Shown in pieces: positions 1 through 5,771 of a stretch of 9,437 nucleotides of DNA. The notes under the pieces were generated by a model. That model saw nothing but the letters and a program-made list of their open reading frames with translations. It was not told the origin of the DNA and did no database searches. The translations under genes and the position numbers were made by a program. This DNA is from JAKRSD01 sp964473995 (GTDB lineage Bacteria > Bacteroidota > Bacteroidia > CAIKAF01). The DNA lies in contig CAYYRB010000075.1 in NCBI GenBank assembly GCA_964473995.1, positions 1-9,437 on the forward strand. The letters are read 5' to 3'. Every line of letters begins with the position of its first letter. Position 1 is the first letter of the stretch.

Positions 1-927
1 TTGTGAAAGGCTGTCGAACAATTCGGTTTTGGCACAATGGTAATGATTCAGTTTTTGTTCAAATGTAGGATGAACTGCATGTGCGTTTTCTCTGATATCT
101 ACCCAGGTTTCATAAGGGAAGTTTTGTTGTACTTGAAACACCCCGCTGGCGATGGTATATCCAAGCTCATTGCCCGGGAAAACCGTGGAAACCAAATTGT
201 AATCTCTCCGATGAAAAAGTTCATTGTCGATTACTTCAGAATAGCCGGAAATATGAATGCTTCCGCTTGTGACCGTGGCATGAAATTTTTTGATCCTGTT
301 GGTGTATTCCTGTGTAAAAGAGGGACCGTTGTTCGGATTATACCTTCCGTCAAAACGGTTTCCTCCAACCAGATACATGGTATCATTCAGCAGGCGCATC
401 TGCCCGCCGGTTACGGCCATGTTTTGATTAACCAGTGTAAAAAAATGCGGGGCCATCGGCCCTTGCGTTTCCAGAGCGTTGATGAGGCCGGGAATATGCG
501 CAGCCGTAATGCGGGGATACGTGATATGATCCCCGGCGATGTTGCTTCTTCCATAACCTCCCGTCCAAAAAGCATAATCTCCGCTTTGGGCACTTTGCAT
601 ATTCGCTGATTGCAAATGTTCCTGCAGTTCTGGGCTGAGTTCACCCAGTGAGCGAGTAATTACTGAGTTATTTTCCAGGTTAAGCAGAATGATATCGGTG
701 TTGTTTTCCGCTGCCAGAAAAGAAACGTTGGGCTGCCTCCGGTGTAGTCCGTCTTTGCGGCCTCCCGTAATTATTATTTTATCTCCGGAGCGTGCGAAGG
801 CATAGCTGTGTACGCCCGGCATCCCGTTTACGGGATAGGGTTCTACATAAACGTCGAATGGAATCTGTGCTTTGGATGAAAAACTGACCAAAACAAGACA
901 AAAGAAAAGGAACGCTGAATTTTTCAT
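1..927 (-). CDS. Secreted kelch-like beta-propeller protein, 3' end beyond the window
   Basis: A frame on the minus strand stays open from the ATG at 927 to the window edge, giving 309 codons with no stop, so the C-terminus is missing. Residues 1-20 form a signal peptide (positive start MKNSAF, hydrophobic core, SSKA before the likely cleavage ahead of QIPF). Kelch-like blades are suggested by Gly-Gly turns: ITGGRKDG near residue 53, WTGGYGRSN near 121, VTGGQM near 172 and YLVGGNRFDGRYN near 185, each preceded by a hydrophobic beta-strand. Such propellers are usually binding modules; no catalytic residues are recognisable. The start overlaps the universal stress protein stop as ATGA (924-927), which suggests translational coupling and a shared transcript. 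Many Bacteroidota secreted proteins of this kind end in a type IX secretion sorting domain, but that part is outside the window. The reading frame is secure; the fold is inferred from repeats only. Confidence 0.72.
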   Translation of the reverse strand, partial: MKNSAFLFFCLVLVSFSSKAQIPFDVYVEPYPVNGMPGVHSYAFARSGDKIIITGGRKDGLHRRQPNVSFLAAENNTDIILLNLENNSVITRSLGELSPELQEHLQSANMQSAQSGDYAFWTGGYGRSNIAGDHITYPRITAAHIPGLINALETQGPMAPHFFTLVNQNMAVTGGQMRLLNDTMYLVGGNRFDGRYNPNNGPSFTQEYTNRIKKFHATVTSGSIHISGYSEVIDNELFHRRDYNLVSTVFPGNELGYTIASGVFQVQQNFPYETWVDIRENAHAVHPTFEQKLNHYHCAKTELFDSLSQ

Positions 928-1748
928 AAGTGCCAAGAGAGAATGGGTTTATATAGGTGGTTGATTAATTGTGTAACCGGACTTGTTTTAAACAGACGCG
1001 AGATCCCCGAACGGCCGTGAGTGCCCAGACAAACTAAATCTACGGGAAAACGCATGCAGAATTCATTTACCGAGTTTTCAATTCCGTTTTTTTCCGAAAA
1101 AAAGAAATGTACATGTTGCAGGTTGTTGACAGCGGCAAATGATTCCATTGCATTTCTGGCTAACTGGGATTCTTCGCCTGCAAAAAACAGGGTGAATTTT
1201 ACCTGTCCGGTTGCATTTAATTTTTGAAGCACGGGAGGAATGGAACCTTGCTCATATTCGAAATCCTGAATCAACAAAATTTCCCCGATATGAAGTTGAC
1301 TTCGGTCGCACTTTACGGAAAGTACGGGTACGATCGTTTTTTGCGCTACGATTCCCGTTTCAGTTCCGCCGAAAACCTCTTTTAAACCATGAGCCCCTTT
1401 GGTGCCCATGATGATCAGGTCAAAATCTCCCGTTTCCGCCTCTTTGATGATGATGTCTGTAAGTGGCCCGGAAAGAATATGTGTGGATGTTTGGCCGGGA
1501 AAGTCCGCAATCAATTGAGGCAATTTTATTTCGGCGGCTTGTTTTTTTTGTGGCACGAGCGCAAAGTCCGCATCTGCATCGCAGGCCGGGTTACCCGTTG
1601 CATCCGTCATTTCTCCGCCAGACATAGGAATAACGTGTAAAAAGCACACCTCCAGGTCGAACAAGGTGCCGAATCGGGCCGCAATATCCCTGGCAAATAC
1701 GCTTTGTTCTGAAAAATCAACGGGAACTAAAAATTTCAGTTTTTCCAT
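924..1748 (-). CDS. Universal stress protein with two tandem Usp domains
   Basis: The 274-residue cytoplasmic protein has two Usp folds, about residues 1-147 and 152-274; family members are either single or tandem. The first opens with the typical strand-and-Asp start KFLVPVDFSEQS and ends with an ATP-binding signature of the form G-x2-G-x9-G-(S/T): G115, G118, then G128-T129. The second carries GTHGRSG at 242-248, but the last Gly of the signature is Thr (T255-S256), so nucleotide binding there may be weaker. Usp proteins bind ATP or act as stress-response factors; the exact partner cannot be told from sequence. The gene lies 5 bases after the DUF6132-rhodanese gene and overlaps the kelch-like gene by ATGA, so it is inside an operon that follows the persulfide genes. 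The ATG start at 1748 puts the conserved first strand directly at the N-terminus. Confidence 0.9.
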   Translation of the reverse strand: MEKLKFLVPVDFSEQSVFARDIAARFGTLFDLEVCFLHVIPMSGGEMTDATGNPACDADADFALVPQKKQAAEIKLPQLIADFPGQTSTHILSGPLTDIIIKEAETGDFDLIIMGTKGAHGLKEVFGGTETGIVAQKTIVPVLSVKCDRSQLHIGEILLIQDFEYEQGSIPPVLQKLNATGQVKFTLFFAGEESQLARNAMESFAAVNNLQHVHFFFSEKNGIENSVNEFCMRFPVDLVCLGTHGRSGISRLFKTSPVTQLINHLYKPILSWHL

Positions 1749-1753
1749 ATTCG

Positions 1754-2260
1754 TTATTGTGTTATTTCATAAGGCCAGGATGTTATACCTCCGTTAAGTT
1801 CGGTAAGGTTGGTATAACCGGCACCTGATAATTCCCGCAAGGCTTTTTTACTTCTGGATCCGCTGCGGCAATACAGACAAATCGGCGTATTTTTATCGCT
1901 CACAGCCATCCTTTCGCTGAAGCCCGGGATTGTTACGTCGTTATTCACCGATTCCGCAACATGGCCTTCTGCATATTCTTCTGCGGTTCGCACATCCACC
2001 ACAACTGCTCCCGATTGATTGATGCAGTTGCGAAATTCTTCCGCTGATACACTTCTTGTTCCGGCAGGAGCAGGAGTCAAATTAAACTGCTTCACGGCCA
2101 AATTTCCCAACATCCCAAAAACCAAAGCACCATAAAGCATGGTAAGGTACTTATTGGAAGTGATGGCACAAACCCCCGACTTACAGCCTACTTTCTTGTA
2201 ATAAATAAATCCAAGCCCTGCACCCATCAATGATGAAAGAATAACAAATCCTGTATCCAT
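1754..2260 (-). CDS. Membrane-anchored rhodanese with N-terminal DUF6132-like segment
   Basis: The protein has 168 residues. Residues 4-22 and about 40-57 are hydrophobic and predicted to span the membrane. Between them lies YYKKVGCKSGVCAITSN (residues 20-36) with a C-x4-C pair (C26, C31), which resembles the small membrane family DUF6132. Residues 68-168 are a rhodanese domain: VVDVRTAEEYAEGH near 87-100, the active-site loop C131-RSGSRS, and the closing LNGGITSW motif. C131 would carry the persulfide; C128 sits three residues before it. The DUF6132 assignment is from memory of the family pattern. The role is likely sulfur transfer at the inner face of the membrane, passing sulfane sulfur to or from the cluster's dioxygenase; this is inferred from context. 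It follows the short rhodanese gene by 58 bases and precedes the stress protein by 5 bases. Confidence 0.88.
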   Translation of the reverse strand: MDTGFVILSSLMGAGLGFIYYKKVGCKSGVCAITSNKYLTMLYGALVFGMLGNLAVKQFNLTPAPAGTRSVSAEEFRNCINQSGAVVVDVRTAEEYAEGHVAESVNNDVTIPGFSERMAVSDKNTPICLYCRSGSRSKKALRELSGAGYTNLTELNGGITSWPYEITQ

Positions 2261-2318
2261 AGTTTTAAGAAAACATCCGGAGATTCAGCACCTCTTCCCG
2301 GTTGTTATATTTGGTTTT

Positions 2319-2573
2319 TTATGCGTTGGCCGTCATGTGATTTACATCTAACCAGGATCCCCCGTTTTCACAGGTGATGCCGTGCGATTTTAAAAAAGCC
2401 GTGGCCTGTCCGCTGCGGTTTCCGCTCGCACAACACAGGATGATGTTTCCTTCCATGGCCCGAAACTCTTCAATCCTTTGAGGAATTTCATTGAGCGGGA
2501 TATTGATGGATCCCGCCACATGACCGCCCATAAATTCGGCGGGAGTTCTTACGTCTACGATGGTGTTTTTCAT
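2319..2573 (-). CDS. Short single-domain rhodanese sulfurtransferase
   Basis: This compact 84-residue rhodanese lies close to the minimum length for the fold (GlpE/PspE size is about 100). Visible landmarks are IVDVRTPAEFMGGH (residues 5-18), the strand IILCCASGNRSG with the predicted catalytic cysteine C48 in the loop CASGNRS, and a closing GGSW near 71-74. C47 sits directly before the catalytic cysteine. No signal peptide or membrane segment is seen, so it should be cytoplasmic. Rhodaneses move sulfane sulfur between thiosulfate, glutathione persulfide and protein thiols; in this locus it probably supplies or takes sulfur from the persulfide dioxygenase 33 bases upstream. The ATG at 2573 is the only sensible start because the first conserved strand begins at residue 4. 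Confidence 0.9.
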   Translation of the reverse strand: MKNTIVDVRTPAEFMGGHVAGSINIPLNEIPQRIEEFRAMEGNIILCCASGNRSGQATAFLKSHGITCENGGSWLDVNHMTANA

Positions 2574-2606
2574 TTTTCAAATTTTTGAACAAATAGTTTG
2601 AAAATT

Positions 2607-4028
2607 TTAAAGCAAAGTAGTAGGACACACGTAATCTGTCACTTGTATTTTTCCAGATTCTTTAATTGCCTTAAAGCCCCCTTTTACATCAATCAGGTTT
2701 TCGTATCCTCTTGCACGAAGGATAGAGGCGAACACCATGGAGCGATATCCTCCGGCACAATGCACGAAATAGGTTTTGTTTTTATCCACTTTCGTCATGC
2801 TGTCGTTGATATAATCCAACGGGGCATTTACAGCATCCGGAATATGCTCACTGGCGTATTCGCTGTATTTTCTCACATCCAGAATATGTACATCGCCATT
2901 CTGCATTTTTTGTGCCAGCTCATCTGCCGTAACCGATGTGATGGAATCTGTTTCTTTGCCGGCGTTTTTCCAAGCGTCAAATCCGCCTTTCAGGTAGCCG
3001 ATTGTAAAATCATAGCCTACACGGGCCAAGCGGGTGATGACCTCTTCCTCACGGCCTTCGTCTGCAATAATCAGGATTTCCTGCTTTACGTCGGGAATCA
3101 ATGTGCCTACCCATACGGCAAAGCTTCCGTCAATACCGATGTTGATGGAATTAGGAATAAATCCGGCGGTGAACGTCTGCGGAGCGCGGGTGTCCAAGAC
3201 CACCGCGCCTGTTTCGTTGGCTACCGCTTCGAATTCGGCGGGACTCAACGCACGGGTTCCGCGGCTCAACACCTCATCGATGCTATCGTACCCTTTAATG
3301 TTGAGCATCACGTTCTGTGGAAAATAGCCCGGAGGCGGCGTAAGTCCGGTGATGAGTTCTTTGATGAATTCTTCCCTGGTCATATCGGCACGCAAGGCGT
3401 AATTGGTTCTTTTTTGGTTTCCGAGCGTATCGGAAGTTTCTTTACTCATGTTTTTTCCGCAGGCGGAACCCGCTCCGTGGGCAGGATACACGATCAAATC
3501 GTCGCCGAGCGGCATGATTTTGTTGCGCAGCGAGTCAAACAGCATGGAGGCCAATTTATCCTGCGTGAGATCTCCGACCACTTTTTGGGCCAGGTCCGGA
3601 CGACCGACATCCCCTATGAACAATGTATCTCCCGTGAAGATGGCTTCTTCTTTACCTTCTTCATTGATAAGCAGGAAGCAGGAGCTTTCCAACGTATGAC
3701 CGGGCGTGTGGAGTACACGGATCTTGGCATTTCCGATGGTAAATTCTTTATTGTCATGAGCTACGACGGCATCAAACCCCAACTCCATGGAAGTAGGTCC
3801 AAAAATGATTGCGGCGCCTGTTTTTTTGGCCAGATCGATATGTCCCGAAACAAAATCTGCATGGAAATGTGTCTCAAATACATATTTAATTTTGGCATTC
3901 CGCCTTTCGGCCAATTCAATGTACGGCAAAACTTCGCGGAGTGGATCAATGATGGCAGCTTCGCCGTTGCTTTCGATGTAGTAGGCTCCCTGGGCCAAAC
4001 ATCCCGTATAGATTTGTTCTACTTTCAT
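2607..4028 (-). CDS. CstB-type persulfide dioxygenase with pseudo-rhodanese and active rhodanese domains (MBL fold)
   Basis: The protein has 473 residues in three parts. Residues 1-240 are a metallo-beta-lactamase fold of the ETHE1/persulfide dioxygenase type: THFHAD at 53-58 (H54, H56, D58), HTPGHT at 107-112 (iron ligand H111), FTGDTLF at 131-137 (ligand D134) and YPAHGAGSACGKN at 181-192 with C190. Residues 255-360 are a rhodanese fold whose active-site loop reads ADEGREE, with no cysteine, so this domain is inactive. Residues 365-465 are a second rhodanese with catalytic C424 in the loop CAGGYRS. This order matches S. aureus CstB, which oxidises low-molecular-weight persulfides to sulfite and handles thiosulfate. 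An ATG 12 codons upstream (4064) is possible, but the 4028 start places KVEQIYTGC at the N-terminus as in the family and lies downstream of the predicted transcription start. The next gene upstream is a TauE exporter, which fits sulfite removal. Confidence 0.93.
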   Translation of the reverse strand: MKVEQIYTGCLAQGAYYIESNGEAAIIDPLREVLPYIELAERRNAKIKYVFETHFHADFVSGHIDLAKKTGAAIIFGPTSMELGFDAVVAHDNKEFTIGNAKIRVLHTPGHTLESSCFLLINEEGKEEAIFTGDTLFIGDVGRPDLAQKVVGDLTQDKLASMLFDSLRNKIMPLGDDLIVYPAHGAGSACGKNMSKETSDTLGNQKRTNYALRADMTREEFIKELITGLTPPPGYFPQNVMLNIKGYDSIDEVLSRGTRALSPAEFEAVANETGAVVLDTRAPQTFTAGFIPNSINIGIDGSFAVWVGTLIPDVKQEILIIADEGREEEVITRLARVGYDFTIGYLKGGFDAWKNAGKETDSITSVTADELAQKMQNGDVHILDVRKYSEYASEHIPDAVNAPLDYINDSMTKVDKNKTYFVHCAGGYRSMVFASILRARGYENLIDVKGGFKAIKESGKIQVTDYVCPTTLL

Positions 4029-4061
4029 ATATTGTTTTGTTTTTGTTTCAATTCTACAACA

Positions 4062-4069
4062 CAAATGTA
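4062..4069 (-). promoter_or_regulatory. Predicted promoter -7 box for the persulfide dioxygenase gene
   Basis: On the minus strand the bases read TACATTTG, a full match to the Bacteroidota -7 consensus TAnnTTTG. The predicted transcription start is near 4057, leaving a leader of about 29 bases before the ATG at 4028. No good -33 TTG element is seen at the usual distance; a palindrome at 4092-4105 occupies that side, as expected of an activator-dependent promoter. It would allow dioxygenase transcription independent of tauE. Confidence 0.6.
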
Positions 4070-4091
4070 TTACAGCATAAGGTGCACATCG

Positions 4092-4105
4092 GTAACCTAA
4101 ATTAC
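4092..4105. promoter_or_regulatory. Predicted Crp/Fnr-type operator upstream of the persulfide dioxygenase gene
   Basis: The plus strand reads GTAACCTAAATTAC, an inverted repeat GTAAC-N4-(G/A)TTAC with one mismatch between the arms. It shares 9 of 10 arm bases with the palindrome upstream of tauE (4944-4957). Its centre (4098.5) lies 36.5 bases upstream of the last base of the -7 box, equal to the tauE copy and close to the -41.5 position of class II activators. It overlaps the tauE stop codon at 4102-4104. Confidence 0.6.
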
Positions 4106-4896
4106 ATTGAGGTAAATTCTTTTATGAGGATGTAAATGCCCATGGCCAATACGAACCAACCGAACCCCTTTTTCAGTTTGTTTCCGTCAATTTTTTTACT
4201 CAATGTGTTGCCGATAAAAATTCCTCCAATGGCGAAAGCCGTCACCATCAATAGCAGTTTCCAGTCTATTTCCCGGTTAAGATCTCCCGTAAAGCCGATC
4301 AACGATTTGGCGGCGATGATGACCAACGAGGTTCCAACAGCTTTCTTCATGTCAAGGCCGGCCAACAGCACCAAAGCGGGTATGATTAAAAATCCGCCAC
4401 CCGCACCCACGAGACCCGTAAGCGTCCCCACCACCAAGCCTTCCAAAATTACCAAAGCGGCTTTAGCACCTGCACTCATTTCTTTTTTATCCGTGAGGCC
4501 GTTTTTGTTCTTTTTTTCACGAATCATGCTTACCGAGGCCGCTACCATCAAAATGGCAAAGAGGCCCATGAAAAAAACCGGCTTGGTTATGGCTCCGAAA
4601 ACCGGATCGGGAATAGCCGGTACGATATATTTGCGGGTAAGCCAAACGGAAGCAATGGAGGGAGCACCGAATAACAGAACTGTTTTTACATCTACAAAAC
4701 CTTCGCGGAATTTTTGTACTCCCCCCACGGCGGCAGTTCCTCCCACGATAAACAACGAATAAGCCGTTGCTGACTCGGGATCGGTACCGAACAAATATAC
4801 CAAAACCGGCACTGTGAGTATGGAACCTCCTCCTCCGATAAGCCCCAAAGAAATTCCGATTAATAGGGATGCCGCGTACCCGATGATATCTGCCAT
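4102..4896 (-). CDS. TauE/SafE family sulfite/anion exporter
   Basis: This 264-residue inner-membrane protein is hydrophobic throughout, with about seven or eight predicted membrane spans. It shows the internal duplication of the TauE/SafE family: the first half has ISLGLIGGGGSILTVPVLV at about residues 15-33, and the second half has LTGLVGAGGGFLIIPALVL at about 159-177. The halves are linked by a Lys-rich loop (REKKNKNGLTDKKE). Family members export sulfite, sulfoacetate or related anions. Placed directly before a CstB-type dioxygenase, which makes sulfite, the most likely substrate here is sulfite; this is inferred from context. The ATG at 4896 starts MADIIGYAASLLIG, immediately followed by the first membrane span. 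A predicted operator and promoter precede it at 4914-4957. Confidence 0.92.
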   Translation of the reverse strand: MADIIGYAASLLIGISLGLIGGGGSILTVPVLVYLFGTDPESATAYSLFIVGGTAAVGGVQKFREGFVDVKTVLLFGAPSIASVWLTRKYIVPAIPDPVFGAITKPVFFMGLFAILMVAASVSMIREKKNKNGLTDKKEMSAGAKAALVILEGLVVGTLTGLVGAGGGFLIIPALVLLAGLDMKKAVGTSLVIIAAKSLIGFTGDLNREIDWKLLLMVTAFAIGGIFIGNTLSKKIDGNKLKKGFGWFVLAMGIYILIKEFTSM

Positions 4897-4913
4897 GGTA
4901 TACCTTTTTTCGG

Positions 4914-4921
4914 CAAATATC
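4914..4921 (-). promoter_or_regulatory. Predicted promoter -7 box for tauE
   Basis: The minus strand reads GATATTTG, which matches TAnnTTTG except at the first base. With a start near 4909 the leader would be only about 13 bases before the ATG at 4896. The box lies at exactly the same distance from its palindrome as the box of the dioxygenase gene. Confidence 0.5.
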
Positions 4922-4943
4922 GATGTACCGTACGCCCAAAAGT

Positions 4944-4957
4944 GTAACTTAGGTTAC
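4944..4957. promoter_or_regulatory. Predicted Crp/Fnr-type operator upstream of tauE
   Basis: The plus strand reads GTAACTTAGGTTAC, a perfect 5-base inverted repeat GTAAC/GTTAC around a 4-base spacer. The spacing of two half-sites around N4 is that of FNR-like sites. Its centre (4950.5) is 36.5 bases from the last base of the tauE -7 box. It lies in the 97-base gap between the regulator gene and tauE, so the regulator encoded just upstream is the obvious candidate to bind it. Confidence 0.65.
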
Positions 4958-4993
4958 TGCGGAAAAAATAGTCAGGGTTGAAATACCCAATAT

Positions 4994-5407
4994 TTAGCCG
5001 AGCCACTCCAGGGAGTTTCGGCCCAACTTTACTCGGCCCGCTTCTTCCATTTTTTTCAAAAGACGTGAAATAACTACTCGGGAACTTCCCAAATCATTGG
5101 CAATTTGTTCATGAGTCATTTTGATTTCTTTTTTNNNNNNNNNNNNNNNNNNNNNNNNNNNNNNNNNNNNNNNNNNNNNNNNNNNNNNNNNNNNNNNNNN
5201 NNNNNNNNNNNNNNNNNNNNNNNNNNNNNNNNNNATCTGCCCCTCGAGTACCAGCATGGACGAACGCAGATATTGGCCGTAACGGATGATAACTTCCCCT
5301 TCTTTTGCTTCTTTCAGGGTGCCGTTAAGCAACAGATAATCCCTGAGTTCAGGTTCAAATTCGGGAAATTTTTGTTTAATCAGGTTCTCCGTATCTAAGG
5401 TTTCCAT
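4994..5407 (-). CDS. Crp/Fnr-family transcriptional regulator, interrupted by an assembly gap
   Basis: The N-terminal 57 residues (from the ATG at 5407) resemble the start of a cyclic-nucleotide-binding-like domain: EGEVIIRYGQYLRSSMLVLEG, covering the first beta-roll strands. After the gap comes a helix-turn-helix: IKMTHEQIANDLGSSRVVISRLLKKMEE in overall order, followed by a short wing (GRVKLGRN). Only about 103 residues are visible; relatives are about 190-200, so roughly 85-95 residues are hidden and the 100 Ns understate the gap. A TTG at 5422 could extend the start by five codons, but ATG is preferred. In CRP the recognition helix reads R-E-T-V-G-R; here it is R-V-V-I-S-R, so the glutamate is replaced by valine. 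No Fe-S cysteines are visible in the preserved parts. The likely targets are the palindromes before tauE and the dioxygenase; the effector is unknown. The upstream gene ends 20 bases before the start. Confidence 0.85.
   Translation of the reverse strand: METLDTENLIKQKFPEFEPELRDYLLLNGTLKEAKEGEVIIRYGQYLRSSMLVLEGQXXXXXXXXXXXXXXXXXXXXXXXXXXXXXXXXXXKKEIKMTHEQIANDLGSSRVVISRLLKKMEEAGRVKLGRNSLEWLG
5135..5234. other. Assembly gap of 100 Ns inside the Crp/Fnr gene
   Basis: Exactly 100 undetermined bases, a conventional placeholder for a scaffold gap of unknown size. The flanks encode the two ends of one Crp/Fnr protein, and the family length implies about 260-290 missing bases. The apparent continuity of reading frame across the Ns is therefore chance. 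Confidence 0.97.
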
Positions 5408-5427
5408 GCGCTGCTTAATCAATCAGG

Positions 5428-5739
5428 TTATTCTATAATCTCAAGAATGGTTCTGAAGGCTGTCGCCTTATCGCCGTAGCGTGAGAGATGTTCGCGCTGA
5501 AGGGTAAGGGCATGCGTAGTCTGGTATTCGTTCAGTTTTTCCTGGGATTCGCATACATATTGAACGGCAAAGGTTACTCCGGAATTTTCGCCGCTGAGCA
5601 TTTTTAACAGGCGGAATTCGAGGAACATGCCCGTGGCCATCACATCGGGAATGTGCACCGATTTCATCCAAGAAAGCCAATCGGCGGCGATATCGTGGTC
5701 TACGCTTACCGTTACATGATATAAAACTTTGGTATTCAT
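5428..5739 (-). CDS. DUF4286-like small protein
   Basis: This 103-residue cytoplasmic protein has no signal peptide or membrane span. It opens with a strand NTKVLYHVTVSVDHD, then DWLSWMKSVHIPDVMATGMF near residues 19-39, then VTFAVQYVCES, and ends in ALTLQREHLSRYGDKATAFRTILEII. This arrangement resembles the DUF4286 family common in Bacteroidota, a small ferredoxin-like (dimeric alpha-beta barrel type) fold; no biochemical function is known to me and no catalytic residue can be named. The start is the ATG at 5739; a TTG at 5754 would add five residues and is less likely. It sits 32 bases after the flavin reductase-like gene and 20 bases before the Crp/Fnr gene, all on the same strand, so a shared transcript is likely. 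Confidence 0.8.
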   Translation of the reverse strand: MNTKVLYHVTVSVDHDIAADWLSWMKSVHIPDVMATGMFLEFRLLKMLSGENSGVTFAVQYVCESQEKLNEYQTTHALTLQREHLSRYGDKATAFRTILEIIE

Positions 5740-5771
5740 TTCAGCTAAAAACAAGTTGTTTACTAATAAAA

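Noticed and set aside
37..609. A 190-codon open frame on the plus strand near the left edge
   Set aside because: The minus strand is open across the whole 1-927 stretch with a signal peptide and kelch-like repeats. The plus frame has no coherent protein features.
2574..2604. Inverted repeat TTTTCAAA/TTTGAAAA between the dioxygenase and the short rhodanese
   Set aside because: Eight pairs, almost all A:T, with a 15-base loop in an AT-rich 33-base spacer. This is expected by chance and the genes look co-transcribed.
4029..4064. N-terminal extension of the dioxygenase from the ATG at 4064
   Set aside because: The added 12 residues (MCCRIETKTKQY) do not fit the family start, and the codon lies upstream of or at the predicted -7 box, so it would not be on the transcript.
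2598..4100. A 500-codon open frame on the plus strand opposite the persulfide dioxygenase
   Set aside because: The antisense translation is rich in Cys, His and Phe with no recognisable domain, while the minus strand encodes clear catalytic motifs through the same bases. It is a by-product of codon use on the other strand.
4963..4988. A possible terminator after the Crp/Fnr gene: stem GGGT/ACCC (4975-4988) with a T6 run on the minus strand
   Set aside because: The stem has only four pairs and is separated from the T-run by several bases, so it is too weak to call; the tauE operator lies just beyond.
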